64,000 nt of DNA from Schistocerca nitens (taxonomy: Eukaryota > Arthropoda > Insecta > Orthoptera > Acrididae): NCBI RefSeq assembly GCF_023898315.1, contig NC_064621.1, positions 135,220,521-135,284,520 of the forward strand, in the 5' to 3' direction. This document shows positions 1 to 11,600 of this stretch, piece after piece. Position numbers and translations under genes: made by a program. The notes below the pieces were generated by a model. That model ran no database searches. It worked only from the letters and a program-made list of their open reading frames with translations, and was not told where the DNA came from. Each line of letters starts with the position of its first letter. Positions within the stretch are counted from its first letter, which is position 1.

Positions 1-252
1 GAAGTCTTGTTCCTCCTGCCACCGAACTTCACTAATTCCCACTATATCTAACTTTAACCTATCCATTTCCCTTTTCAAATTTTCTAACCTACCTGCCCGA
101 TTAAGGGACCTGACATTCCACGCTCCGATCCGTAGAACGCCAGTTTTCTTTCTCCTGATAACGACATCCTCTTGAGTAATCCCCGCCCGGAGATCCGAAT
201 GGGGGACTGTTTTACCTCCGGAATATTTTACCCAAGAGGACGCCATCATCAT
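1..252 (-). CDS. RTE-like LINE, 5' end of endonuclease/RT ORF (partial)
   Basis: The minus strand is open for 84 codons from a triple ATG at 252-244 to the window edge, with no stop. The translation contains WNVRSLNRAGRLENLK and LDIVGISEVRWQEEQDF. These are the start of the apurinic-endonuclease-like (EEP) domain of RTE/craniofacial-development-protein-2-like retrotransposon proteins. That domain nicks target DNA to prime reverse transcription. W-N-V-R-S-L-N is the first conserved strand, and the E of ISEVRW is the expected metal-binding glutamate. The rest of the endonuclease and the RT would lie to the left of base 1. The first of the three ATGs was taken as the start. No defect is visible in the part present, so this may be a fairly young copy. 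Family recognition is from memory. Confidence 0.85.
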   Translation of the reverse strand, partial: MMMASSWVKYSGGKTVPHSDLRAGITQEDVVIRRKKTGVLRIGAWNVRSLNRAGRLENLKREMDRLKLDIVGISEVRWQEEQDF

Positions 253-560
253 TTAATCATACAGTAAAGCTGCATGCCCTCGGGAAAAATTACGGCCGTA
301 GTTTTCCCTTGCTTTCAGCCGTTCGCAGTACCAGCAGAGCAAGGCCGTTTTGGTTATTGTTACAAGGCCAGATCAGTCAATCATCCAGACTGTTGCCCTT
401 GCAATTACTGAAAAGGCTGCTGCCCCTCCTCAGGAACCACACGTTTGTCTGGCCTCTCAACAGATACCCCTCTGTTGTGGTTGTACCTACGGTACGGCTA
501 TCTGTATCGCTGAGGCCCGCAAGCCTCCCCACCAACGGCAAGGTCCATGGTTCATGGGGG
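253..560 (-). other. 5' untranslated region of the RTE-like LINE
   Basis: This directly precedes the endonuclease start on the minus strand. Read 5' to 3' it begins near the gaccttgccgttggtgggg motif (about 550-530) and holds short hairpins such as gaggc/gcctc and cagata/tatctg. It matches my memory of the leader that precedes RTE ORFs in locust genomes. The 5' boundary near 560 is inferred from where that recognisable sequence stops. Confidence 0.55.
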
Positions 561-878
561 GCCTTATCCCAAGCATTTAAACCGCGTGAGTGAGGACAGA
601 TACCCTCATGAACATGCGGCAAAGGAGGTTGTCCTGAACACACTGTCTCTTTCTGCGGGAAATACGTGAACAACAGACATACACGGGACTTAGTCTACAC
701 AGAAACAGAGATACACAGCAATAAGAGACTAAGAGCACTGGCACGATTAAATGCGTTAATAGACAGTATTTCAAAAATAAAACATGAAGAGTACCTGCTG
801 ATATGACTTAACAGACATACATGTATGCAACTTAACAACAATCTCTAGCGGGTGAACAGCGACACCCACAGTGACAGT
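561..878. other. Unassigned sequence
   Basis: No coding signal, repeat end or RNA gene recognised. The first SINE-B TSD copy (866-878) closes this stretch. Confidence 0.4.
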
Positions 879-1070
879 TCAAAAAATATGTGTGTGAAAT
901 CTTATGGGACTTAACTGCTAAGGTCATCAGTCCCTAAGCTTACACACTACTTAACCTAAATTATCCTAAGGACAAACACCCATGCCCGAGTGAGGATTCG
1001 AACCTCCGCCGGGACCAGCCACACAGTCCAGGTCTGCAGCGCCCCAGACCGCTCGGCTAATCCCGCGCGG
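879..1070 (-). mobile_element. SINE-B copy (tRNA-derived)
   Basis: Read on the minus strand it has a tRNA-like head with an A-box-like stretch (attagccgagcggtct) and a B box (ggttcgaatcc). It then runs through gggactgatgacc and a tail of A-rich and ca-rich bases. A 13-bp direct repeat, ccacagtgacagt, flanks it at 866-878 and 1071-1083, which proves a complete retroposed unit. The head ends precisely at the TSD. Confidence 0.9.
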
Positions 1071-1083
1071 CCACAGTGACAGT

Positions 1084-1854
1084 GAAGGGAATGAAACGGA
1101 AGATGAGTTGAAACAGTAAGTAAGACACCTAGAATTATGAATCAGACGTAACATGCCAAAATGCACTGACAATTTTTACATATAAGTCAAATGATATTCA
1201 AGGATAGAGAATACTAGAGTAAATGTAGTTTAAGGTGCTCGCAATGTAGCCAAGAAAGCGCCCACTTCATCAATGCTATTTCTCTACTGACTATGAACTA
1301 TTTTGTTGTGACTGGCAGTCAACAGCTCGAAGAAACCATTCCGAGGTATTCACTGCCAGTCACAATCGGTGATGGCACTAACAAATCTCTCTTCTATCCT
1401 GTCATCTTTTTACATTCTTCTTAAAAAAAGGTATATTTCAACCTCGAATTATTTCTTGTTTTAAAGAAGTATACATTCTGTGTCAGATGTTGCAAATAAA
1501 AACAAAACAAAAAAAACTACATAAAAGATTGTCAATGAAAACTGTAATACGTACGACCTGTTTCAAAACATCAGGTAAGAAGTCTTCAAATTTGCAACAA
1601 ATAAACGAAGCATTGTGTAACTGAAGAGGATCCATAGCGGTGTTTCATTATTAAGGTGTCTGTTGTACATTATTTTCTTTGCATTTTAAAGCTGATACTG
1701 TTAAAGTGAAATACATTTGGAAGATATGCTCTATTCTTAATCTGATTAGCGTAATTAAATAGTAAATCTAAAATCGTTAACCTCATTTAATAATAATTCT
1801 TCAGCTGCTTAATTTTATTCATTTTGATGTTGGGGTGTATATATACAAAATACA
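1084..1854. other. AT-rich unassigned sequence with a small perfect inverted repeat
   Basis: No coding content was found. A 13-bp perfect inverted repeat, tgtgactggcagt, lies at 1307-1319 and 1352-1364 with a 32-nt loop. Confidence 0.4.
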
Positions 1855-1856
1855 TA

Positions 1857-3278
1857 CACTCCTGGAAATTGAAATAAGAACACCGTGAATTCATTGTCCC
1901 AGGAAGGGGAAACTTTATTGACACATTCCTGGGGTCAGATACATCACATGATCACACTGACAGAACCACAGGCACATAGACACAGGCAACAGAGCATGCA
2001 CAATGTCGGCACTAGTACAGTGTATATCCACCTTTCGCAGCAATGCAGGCTGCTATTCTCCCATGGAGACGATCGTAGAGATGCTGGATGTAGTCCTGTG
2101 GAACGGCTTGCCATGCCATTTCCACCTGGCGCCTCAGTTGGACCAGCGTTCGTGCTGGACGTGCAGACCGCGTGAGACGACGCTTCATCCAGTCCCAAAC
2201 ATGCTCAATGGGGGACAGATCCGGAGATCTTGCTGGCCAGGGTAGTTGACTTACACCTTCTAGAGCACGTTGGGTGGCACGGGATACATGCGGACGTGCA
2301 TTGTCCTGTTGGAACAGCAAGTTCCCTTGCCGGTCTAGGAATGGTAGAACGATGGGTTCGATGACGGTTTGGATGTACCGTGCACTATTCAGTGTCCCCT
2401 CGACGATCACCGGTGGTGTACGGCCAGTGTAGGAGATCGCTCCCCACACCATGATGCCGGGTGTTGGCCCTGTGTGCCTCGGTCGTATGCAGTCCTGATT
2501 GTGGCGCTCACCTGCACGGCGCCAAACACGCATACGACCATCATTGGCACCAAGGCAGAAGCGACTCTCATCGCTGAAGACGACACGTCTCCATTCGTCC
2601 CTCCATTCACGCCTGTCGCGACACCACTGGAGGCGGTCTGCACGATGTTGGGGCGTGAGCGGAAGACGGCCTAACGGTGTGCGGGACCGTAGCCCAGCTT
2701 CATGGAGACGGTTGCGAATGGTCCTCGCCGATACCCCAGGAGCAACAGTGTCCCTAATTTGCTGGGAAGTGGCGGTGCGGTCCCCTACGGCACTGCGTAG
2801 GATCCTACGGTCTTGGCGTGCATCCGTGCGTCGCTGCGGTCCGGTCCCAGGTCGACGGGCACGTGCACCTTCCGCCGACCACTGGCGACAACATCGATGT
2901 ACTGTGGAGACCTCACGCCCCACGTGTTGAGCAATTCGGCGGTACGTCCACCCGGCCTCCCGCATGCCCACTATACGCCCTCGCTCAAAGTCCGTCAACT
3001 GCACATACGGTTCACGTCCACGCTGTCGCGGCATGCTACCAGTGTTAAAGACTGCGATGGAGCTCCGTATGCCACGGCAAACTGGCTGACACTGACGGCG
3101 GCGGTGCACAAATGCTGCGCAGCTAGCGCCTTTCGACGGCCAACACCGCGGTTCCTGGTGTGTCCGCTGTGCCGTGCGTGTGATCATTGCTTGTACAGCC
3201 CTCTCGCAGTGTCCGGAGCAAGTATGGTGGGTCTGACACACCGGTGTCAATGTGTTCTTTTTTCCATTTCCAGGAGTG
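1857..3278 (-). mobile_element. Tc1-like DNA transposon, intact copy 1
   Basis: The 1422-bp unit is bounded by TA (1855-1856 and 3279-3280) and by terminal inverted repeats starting cactcctggaaatt and cactcctggaaatg. They match imperfectly over about 27 bp. It carries one transposase gene on the minus strand and an AATAAA signal on that strand (1919-1914). A copy of exactly the same length lies at 51034-52455 in the other orientation. The conserved ends, TSD and uninterrupted gene indicate recent transposition. Confidence 0.95.
2012..3034 (-). CDS. Tc1-like transposase (340 aa, uninterrupted)
   Basis: This is a DDE-family transposase that would cut and paste the 1422-bp element by binding its terminal repeats. 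The start at 3034 (MPRQRGREPY) was chosen because it gives the usual Tc1 length. The frame is also open upstream for 99 codons, through the terminal repeat. Residues about 10-115 form the paired helix-turn-helix DNA-binding region, with an arginine-rich linker (RRPGTGPQRRT) near 60-70. Catalytic residues seen are D155 (VFSDES), D244 (FQQDNARPH) and E277 (SPDLSPIEHVW). The D244-E277 gap is 32 residues, not the 34 usual in Tc1. The protein ends GGYTLY. No frameshift or stop was found. It differs from the copy at 51278-52300 at only a handful of residues. Confidence 0.93.
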   Translation of the reverse strand: MPRQRGREPYVQLTDFERGRIVGMREAGWTYRRIAQHVGREVSTVHRCCRQWSAEGARARRPGTGPQRRTDARQDRRILRSAVGDRTATSQQIRDTVAPGVSARTIRNRLHEAGLRSRTPLGRLPLTPQHRADRLQWCRDRREWRDEWRRVVFSDESRFCLGANDGRMRVWRRAGERHNQDCIRPRHTGPTPGIMVWGAISYTGRTPPVIVEGTLNSARYIQTVIEPIVLPFLDRQGNLLFQQDNARPHVSRATQRALEGVSQLPWPARSPDLSPIEHVWDWMKRRLTRSARPARTLVQLRRQVEMAWQAVPQDYIQHLYDRLHGRIAACIAAKGGYTLY

Positions 3279-3546
3279 TATATGCAAAATACCAATACGA
3301 AAATACTGTCAAAATAATACTGAACGTACATGCGCTAGTGGTTGGCGTGTTACGTATTCATATTCATCTGCAGCTGAATAGACAAGAGGTTCTAATAGAC
3401 AAAACTGGCTGCTTGCGGAAGTACTTACATTCAAAATCCTGAGTGATCGATACATGCAAGGCAGTTAAAAATGTGCAAATTAGACTGAACAATAAATGAG
3501 AATTATTTTAAACTTATTATTCTTGAGACAAGTAATCAGTCCTTAG

Positions 3547-5020
3547 CCCGTCTCACACAGGTTCACAGCACTCGTTCCGTCTAGCCACAATGAAAAGTTT
3601 CAACTCGAAGTAAAAACACAAATTTGTGAGCATTTTCAACCTATTTTTTCGCGGCATGAAAATGCATTACAGAATAACGAAGCAGCCATAAAAGAACTGC
3701 AAACCATTGTTCATGAAAATCACGACACCTTGCAAGCTAAAATTCACTCAGTTGCATCTACCGATTCGGTTACACAACTTGCAAAAACTCAGGAAAACTT
3801 AAAGGACGCAGTAGATACTCTGAAACTTGGTTCAGAAAAACACACTGAGGAAATAAGTACACTATCGGAGGAAGTAGCCGAACTTTCGGATCAGTTCACT
3901 AACTTATCTACAAAGGTAGATGATGATCTGAATGACACAAGACCTGTAGTCATCACTGACACAGAAGAGTATCAACAAATTAAGAAATTCAAACAAAATC
4001 AGAATAAAATTAATACGCAACACAAAAGAGAAATCCGGGAAGTACAAGATCAGTTGGCACAAGTAATACAAAAATTAAATATTTCAGAGGACACTCGCGG
4101 TCCAACACGGAAAGATGGACTTAGAAATACGGAACAACCACAAAATAATAACTCAGGACACTTCGGACATTATGAAAGAAATTGGCAAGGCACACCGAAT
4201 TTTGAGATGGAACCGCCGAACCGCCGAACCGCCGAAACGACGTAACAATGACTGATATGCGACTCGCCGACATGATGATTTTGACTATAAGCTGTTCATT
4301 ACTACACATAAATTCAAAACATTTAAGAATTCTGGCAACGACATTCATCCACAAGCATGGCTCCATCAAGTCTCTCATTGTTTTCCTCCCAACTGGTCAT
4401 TAGAACACAGATTAGAATTTATGTGTGGCTACTTAGAGAATGAACCAGCTGTAAGAATGCGATCGGTCATTCACGATTGTCACAGTGAAGGAGAATTTTA
4501 TCATGCCTTCCTCTCAGCATATTGGTCTCAAGCTACACAAGACCGAGTAAAACATAGCATCATAATGATGAAACATTTCGAACAATCTGAATTTTCCAGT
4601 CTTGTGAAATATTTTGAAGACATGTTGCACATGACTCAGTACGTGGCAAACCCATACAGCACCTCAGAACTCATTCGCATTTGCTTAATCAAATTACCTG
4701 AACATTTACGACATATTATTTTGGCAGGACGTTGCAAAGACGACATTGAAGCTTTTCAGGGGCTCTTACAAGAATTAGAAATTGACACTGACAATTGCGG
4801 AACGCGAAAACAGGAACACAACAATTACAGGTCACATCCGTCGCAATTCCGCGATGAAAGAAATAATAACTGGACACGACAAGGCTATTCTCACAACACA
4901 AATCGTGACCAAAACAGACACCACCCGTATGACAACCGGTGGCAGAGTAGTAATAATTACAGAGAAAGATCACCTCTCCGCGGTAATGACTATCACAGAG
5001 ACAATCAGAGAAACAGATAA
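3547..5020 (+). pseudogene. gag: gypsy gag-like region (frameshifted)
   Basis: The first part is open from 3547 to 4245 without a good initiating ATG. It is rich in E, K, Q, L and T and looks coiled-coil (for example DTLKLGSEKHTEEISTLSEE). A frameshift near 4245-4270 moves the frame, which continues to 5020. The second part resembles a capsid region (HPQAWLHQVSHCFPPNW just upstream, then CGYLENEPAVRMRSVIHDC and LIKLPEHLRHIIL). It ends in an N/R/H/Y-rich basic tail suited to RNA binding. No CCHC zinc knuckle was seen. The stop at 5018-5020 is followed in the same frame by further stops at 5234-5236 and 5309-5311 before the protease. The gag call rests on position and composition. Confidence 0.65.
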
Positions 5021-5311
5021 TATGGGAACCAAAATAAATATTATCAAGGGAGACAGAATAACTTTAGACGCAACAGTCCAGCGCGCAGTTACGATTCAGG
5101 GAGAAATTCTCCACCACGTGACCGACAAGAAAGAAACTATGGAATCTACCGACATGACGACAGGCGATATGATCGTAACGACAGACCTGAATTGCATCAG
5201 AACTGGCGGGATTTAAACAGGGCAGGGCCCTCTTGACAAGGTGAATTTGTAGAAGTTAGGTCTCCAAACCCCAATAACGACGCGCGCCAACAAAGAGACA
5301 ATAGGCAATGA

Positions 5312-5851
5312 CCCATACCGCTGGCAGCCACAAAACGTACGTATGAAACTAACGACGCAGCTGCCGTAGCTAGTAATTACATAAAAATGGAAGACATTAG
5401 GGACATCTTACTCCAAGAACACGACGTAACACATAACAACATTGCATATCATGTGATTCACATTACAGTAAATGACGTAAAATTTACGGCAGTACTTGAC
5501 TCTGGCAGTCCCATTTCAGTAATTAGTGAAACAGCCTTTAGCAAATGCAAGAAATCGAACGATTGCCCCACACTTCCGTTACGTAAGATTAAATTACAAG
5601 GTGCAATCTTTGGAAAAAGTGTAGATGTACGCCAACAAACCAACTTAGAATTCTTTTGTCAAAGCCATAGCTTCTCTATGAAATTTCTTATTGTTCCATT
5701 ATTGTCGATGGAAATTATACTGGAAGTAGACTTTTTGAATGAATACAAAGCAATCTTAAACTTTCACGATGCTGAAATAAGTTTAGAAAAAGAAGGTAAG
5801 ATTGGCTCTCAAACCATGACGAAGAAATTAATCGGCTTTACCTCCTGTTAG
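5312..5851 (+). pseudogene. pro: gypsy aspartic protease domain
   Basis: The frame is the same as the second gag segment, downstream of the stop at 5309-5311. The motif VLDSGSPISVIS holds the catalytic aspartate of a retropepsin (canonical DSGA/DTGA). A hydrophobic strand and EVDFL follow; the family usually has a glycine before the DFL motif, so one substitution is likely. The enzyme would mature Gag-Pol. The frame stops at 5849-5851 with no joining sequence to the RT frame. Confidence 0.72.
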
Positions 5852-5852
5852 A

Positions 5853-6934
5853 CAACAGTTGGGAATTTTCGACGGAACTTGACACTAACAATCACTCTGC
5901 AAGTACTGACAGGGATGATATCGACGGCGCATTTGATACTAATGAGTTAATTCAGAATAAAATACAAACAATTGAGAATTGTAATGACACTGATAGGCAG
6001 GACCTTTTAGAGCTTTTTACAAGCACATTCCACAGTTTTTACTCACAAAACAGGAACAATCAAGGGATTTCAATACCAATTTCGTGTTCGTGAGCATACT
6101 AAATTTTGTGTTAGACCATACGTAATTCCGGCGCATTATAGGGACCGTGTTAGAACAGAAGTACAATCTATGCTTGACGAGGGGATTATTGAGCTTGCAG
6201 TAAGCTCATACAACAATCCATTACATGTTGTTGAGAAGAAAAATGGATCGATCAGGCTTGTCTTAGATTCGAGACAAATCAATACTGTCATCATTCCTGA
6301 AACAGACAGGCCGCAAACGTTGGAAGAACTTCTTCAAAATTTTAATGGTGTAAAAGTGTTGTCTTCCATTGATCTCAGATCCAGCTTTTATCAGATCGAA
6401 CTTCATCCAGAATGTAGAAAATACACAGCTTTCCTTTGTTTCGGCGTTTGTTATCAGTTTCGGAAACTTCCTTTTGGTTTGAACATTTCTTCGGCAGCAT
6501 TCATTCGCGGGCTAAATTCCATATTACCTGAGTTCTTAAAACGTCACATCACCTTATATGTGGACGATATTCTAATAGCAGAAGATTCATGGGAACAACA
6601 TAATCACATCCTCAACAGTTTGTTACGTATTTTTGCAGAATCTGGAATTACAGTTAACTTGGAAAAGTCTGAATTCGGTAGGTCAAAGGTGAGGTTTTTG
6701 GGACATATTATTTCTTCTGAAGGCATTCAGCCAGATCCTGAAAAGTTAGAAGCAATCAGAGCCATTCCAGTCCCATCCACAAAAAGACAAGACCGCAGTT
6801 TTCTAGGTCTCGTAAATTTTTACCGTCGTTTTCTGAATATGCAAATTCTAGTTACACCAAAACTTTGTTCTCTCACTGGAAAAATACTATTTGGAACTGA
6901 GACGAACAAGCACAGTTGGAATTCAATTCTTTGA
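5853..6934 (+). pseudogene. pol: gypsy reverse transcriptase domain (frameshifted)
   Basis: An acidic linker is open from 5853 to about 6070. A frameshift near 6047 then joins it to the RT frame ending at 6934. RT motifs seen: LVLDSRQINTVIIPE, SSIDLRSSFYQIELHPE (first catalytic aspartate), FRKLPFGLN, the YVDD box (codons from 6557) and FLGHIISSEGIQPDPEK. That is the full palm and the start of the thumb in Ty3/gypsy order. Near 6890-6930 the frame shifts again into RNase H. The enzyme would copy element RNA into DNA. The motifs are sound, but the frame breaks prevent a polyprotein. Confidence 0.88.
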
Positions 6935-7809
6935 AAGAATCGCTACTTAACGCGCCAATACTAGCTCATCCAGATCTGTCACAAGATTTCTGCCTTAGCA
7001 CGGATTCTTCTAAAGTCGGTCTTGGTGCCCATTTATTTCAAGAAGCCACAGAAAATGTAACTACTGTTCAGAAAACCATTGCTTTTGCTAGCCGAGTGCT
7101 AACAAAATCTGAAAAAAATTATTCCTTTACTGAATTAGAAGCTTTAGCTATCGTTTGGGCATTTAACAAATTCCGTTTCTTTCTTTCTGGTAAGCACGTA
7201 AAAGTATACAGTGATCATCGTGCATTACAATTTCTTATGTCTTCAAAATTAAATCATGACAGGTTAAAACGTTGGGCATTGTTTCTGCAAGAATTCCACT
7301 TCACAATAGTCTACATTCCCGGCAAGGAGAACATTGTTGCGGACGCACTGTCACGCGCACCGGCTGGGCTTGAGAAAAGTAGCACAGAAGGCAACCTCGA
7401 GAAAAATTTCAGTATTCTTTACATTCAGAAAGTCGCCTTTGAAAACTTCATCACCACATCTTTAAAGGACATTGCTCATGAACAAGATAAAGATCCGATT
7501 TGGAAAGACATCAAAAGTAAATGGCATGAAAAGCCGCACACTCAGATTCGGCATTATTATCTGGTTAGAAACAACATACTCTTCAAACGCTGCACTGTTG
7601 ATGACAAGCTATGGGTACTTTGCATTCCTGACGATTTTGTTAATAAGCTCAATTGGTACATTCATTTCAGCTATGCACATTTTGGTCCACGAAAATGTTA
7701 TCACATTCTTCGGACGACTTGTTATTTTAACAATATGGAAAAGAGAATTCGAAGAGTCTTGTCTATTTGTAAACTTTGGCAAAAGGCGAAACCATCTACT
7801 ATCTCATAA
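6890..7809 (+). pseudogene. pol: gypsy RNase H and integrase N-terminal domain
   Basis: The frame opens at about 6890 (DEQAQLEFNSL), continuing from RT by a frameshift. RNase H residues are visible: STDSSKVGLGAHLFQ (first D), FTELEALAIVWA (E), VYSDHRALQFL (D) and ENIVADALSR (D). The tail enters the integrase zinc-binding region. HFSYAHFGPRKCYHIL supplies the histidines, but the expected C-x-x-C reads CKLW, so the second cysteine is lost. A stop at 7807-7809 interrupts the protein; the same frame continues immediately afterwards into the integrase core. Confidence 0.85.
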
Positions 7810-8660
7810 CGTGCTCCGTTGTTTCCTATTATTCCTTCTAAATTAAAAGAATTTGCTGCTGTTGATCTCTTGGGACCGCTTGTCAGAACATCTAATGGAT
7901 TTTCGTACGTTCTAGTCGCTGTTGAACTTACTTCAAAATTTGTTTCTTTCACTCCGTTACGTAAAGCCACTGGACGGTCTGTATCCAACGCCTGTATTAA
8001 AAATTTCTTACGTGAAGTTGGCCACGTTGCTAAAGTCGTTTCAGATAACGGACCGCAATTCAGATCCGCTGTTTGATCACGCATGCTTCGGAATCATAAT
8101 ATCAAACCTATTTTTATTTCATTTACTCACCACATTGTAACCCGTCTGAAAGGATTATGAAAGAAATCAATAAGCTTTGCAGACTTTATTGTCACAGAAA
8201 GCATCAGCATTGCGATAGATATTTACACTTATTTCAAAACGTGCTGAATGAAATGCCTCATGATTCCACTGCTTTACCACCTACTCTTGTACTGAAGAGT
8301 GAAGAACCACTGAACAGAATCAGAGAGCTTGTACCTTTCCCGAATACACGTAAACTTCGACACAAGGACATAATTGATTTGGCTATTAAAAATATAAAAT
8401 CTGCAGCGGACAAAAGGAGAAAACTTCACAGTAAAGCGAATGCAAAGAAATTGTATATTGGTCAGAAAGTTCTCATTAAAGCTCATTCATTATCACATAA
8501 GAAGAAACACTTGAGTCACAAATTATTTTTAGTTTACAATGGACCTTACAGAATCCGACGTATACTACATGATAATTGCGTTGAAGTTGAAACTCTGCGT
8601 ACTAAGAAGAGTAAAGGATTGCACCACATTTCACATGTAAAACCGTTTATTGAAAGATAA
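7810..8660 (+). pseudogene. pol: gypsy integrase core and C-terminal region (frameshifted)
   Basis: After the 7807 stop the same frame gives FAAVDLLGPLVRTSNG (first catalytic D), VELTSKFVSFTPLRKATG and VVSDNGPQFRS (second D), then stops at 8074-8076. The next frame, from about 8130, supplies NPSERIMKEINKLC, whose glutamate fits the D,D-35-E motif. It runs to 8660 through a basic C-terminal region ending HHISHVKPFIER, like gypsy integrase tails. The enzyme would insert element DNA. At least one frameshift between 8076 and 8130 breaks the core. Confidence 0.82.
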
Positions 8661-11600
8661 TCTGCTTTTTAACTCTGTCTTTGCCATATAACTTTTCACT
8701 TTACATTACTAGTATGCTTGTCAGACTTAGAATCTGTTAACATGCAACAATGTTTGAAGTTAAATATCCAGTCAAGAACCAAGAGAACTTATTGAAACAG
8801 AAATTACGAATGCATTGTTATAGTGAACAGACGTCACAGTGCTATTGTGTGTGTACATTCTTGCTTGTTAGTTGCACGATTACGTAACGACTATCAGGCT
8901 TACATACTTAGAACATATATTGGTACTACTAATGAGATTTTCATGCAACATTTTGGTTTACTTGAAAATACATTCTGGATTTAAAGTACTTTCTGTGAGA
9001 TACCAGACGACACAGTGGTTAGTTTATGTGACAACTACACGGTTTTATCACGACGCTACTAATGAGTGACAATTTACAATGTTGCTTTTGCGGTGTTTCT
9101 GTTTTATATCTGCACAGTTTTTCTGCATTATTCTGGAAAGTAAAACATGTTTTAGTAGTAACTTTTGTGGTATAGCAACAATGAGACAGCCTTTTTTGTG
9201 GCACAACAATACGTTACTGTACAGTACTTTCTTCATCACGCCAGTAAGCATAATAACTACGATATCTATACGCAAAGCATTTCACTTTTGTTTATCATGA
9301 GGTAAGTACATTGACTTCTGCAGAACGTAGCTTTCTGAGGACGATAACTGCGACACTTCCACAGAGATTATGTTGCAACAAGACGCACAGTTTAGCGCTA
9401 CAGTACACGTATTTGAGTGATTAATTTTATACTTAAAACATTTATTTTTAAAGATATTTGAATTACAAAGAAAGTTTTCCGTGATACATTTCATTCCATT
9501 GCTGTAATCTGTAACACCTGAGATTATAATTACATTAATCCTCAGGGGGGTACACGCTTACTTTGTATACCATGTGTGTGGCAAGCACAAGGAGCCCTAG
9601 CTAATATGGTATTTGCTTATACAACTTTACACATCGGTACCATATTTCTCAAACACAGAATTACACAGCTATCTGATTATTTAACAGAGAAACAAAAATT
9701 TTTTTCATGTCAGTGACACATGTTTACGCAATTACGCAGTTGGATAATTTCACACTTATGAAATTGTATTTTGTCTGTACTTTGTGAACTGTTCATATTT
9801 TTTCGGAACGACTGTGATACTATGAGAGCTTTGAATGATGTATTTGGTATGGGACCATGATTTTTAAAGTACGTTTGAGGTAGATGACACTATTGAAATG
9901 AGCAGAGAATTTTTTTTAGGTTTTGACATTATTGCAGAAAGCTACGACGTTTTTGAGATTTGACTGAGGTGTTATGATGTTATTTTTACGACAACGATGT
10001 GTATTATGCTGTTGAGGTATGTTTATGATCAATAAGCTGATGCTGTATGAGGAATTTGATTATGCTACGTATCGGTTATGATGAAATATTGTAGAAGTGT
10101 CGATGATATGTGTATGTATAATAAGGTAGGGAATAATGAGTAGTGTTTAAGGACTTTGATTTGTGGAAAAGGTTGTTGGAAACCGAGAATCGTACTTTAA
10201 GAGTTATGAAATGTATGTAAATGCGTGAGTGTATTACAATGCCCACGAAAATTTCTTGGACGCTGTTATATCAATAGGATTTTGTTTCTACACATTTGTA
10301 ACGCAAATTCTCAACCTGTGAATTTTTTTTATATGAGACTGCCACTGTAGCGGAAACTGCTGTCATAAATATTTCAGTAAGAAAGGTAAGTGACCTTGAC
10401 GTAATGCGTTTTGGACGCCCACCTGAGAGGTAGTCGTCTGACAAAAGAAAGCCATTAGGTGCAAAAAAATAAAAAAAAGAGGCCATTATTCTCGCTATTG
10501 ACATTTCTTTGTCAAAAGCATCGCAAATACGACACGCTCAAACTTGAAAACATATGATAACACTGTGGCACTCTTAATTTATTATATTTACTGAAATGTC
10601 TAATGAAATGACGAGAAATATTTTATGTCTATACACCTGAAGATGACTACTGTCTTTCTAGTTGAGAGATTTTCTGTACTACCTTATGAAATGCCATATG
10701 GCTAATGAATGATGTTTCATGCCTTCCTTTGTACATATTTGCTCATTTTCTTTAATATCTAGTTTCTAGCTGCACTGCTGCATTGGTTATTATAAAATTT
10801 AATAGATGTACTAATATCACTATTTTCTGTCTACAGACCCAGTAAAGAATACGTTTCTCATATACTTTGTTAGAAAAGACAGCACAAATAGACATTTCCC
10901 TTCACAGGAATTGCATAAATAATTTTTTTAATGACTTGGTAACTTTCTTGCAGAGTAAGTTTTTGTGATGCATCACTTTAGTGTTAAGATGTGACATAGG
11001 TATTAGACCTGGCCATTTTTAGTGTAATATTTTTTCTGCTTGAGCTATGTCATGTTTAGATATAAGTTACTGCATTTACTGCTGCTGTTTGCCAGGCATA
11101 GTGCTACTAAATTTCACTTTACATTACTCTGTTAAGACAGTTTTACTACGAATTTATTTTTCTTGTTTGCTGCGCATTGCCTTATATTAGTTGTAATATT
11201 GCATTTGCTTTGCTAATTTATGCTGCTTGCTTTGCCATTTGTATTTTATATCATTGCTGTTTGTGTTAATTGTTTTGTGCTGCTGCATTGCGTCGTACCT
11301 TAGTTTGGCATCTGAGATCAGTAGATTTAAGTTAGCTTAAGAGGGGGTTGCGATGAGTTGCGATGAATTGGAAGAAATGCATTGAGAAGTTATACGAAAA
11401 AAGTACAGAAAGCAGGTATAGATAGGACTTTTTGGGAATAATGATGAACGAAGGGAGATCTCCAAAAAAAAAAAAAATGTTTTGTTTGCAAAATACTGCA
11501 GTACCAAATGTTACACTGAAAACAAACCCTGTCCTTTCCCCCTGTGTTATTCTGGTATGTGTTTGTGTACTCTTGTATATTTGCGTTTTTCCTGTCTTTA

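Noticed and set aside
377..673. 98-codon minus-strand frame as an RTE ORF1
   Set aside because: It covers the known leader and extends past its recognisable 5' end; no domain.
2813..3442. 209-codon plus-strand frame opposite the Tc1 transposase (and its mirror at 51014-51499)
   Set aside because: Antisense to an intact transposase gene with clear catalytic motifs; GC-rich DNA leaves the opposite strand open.
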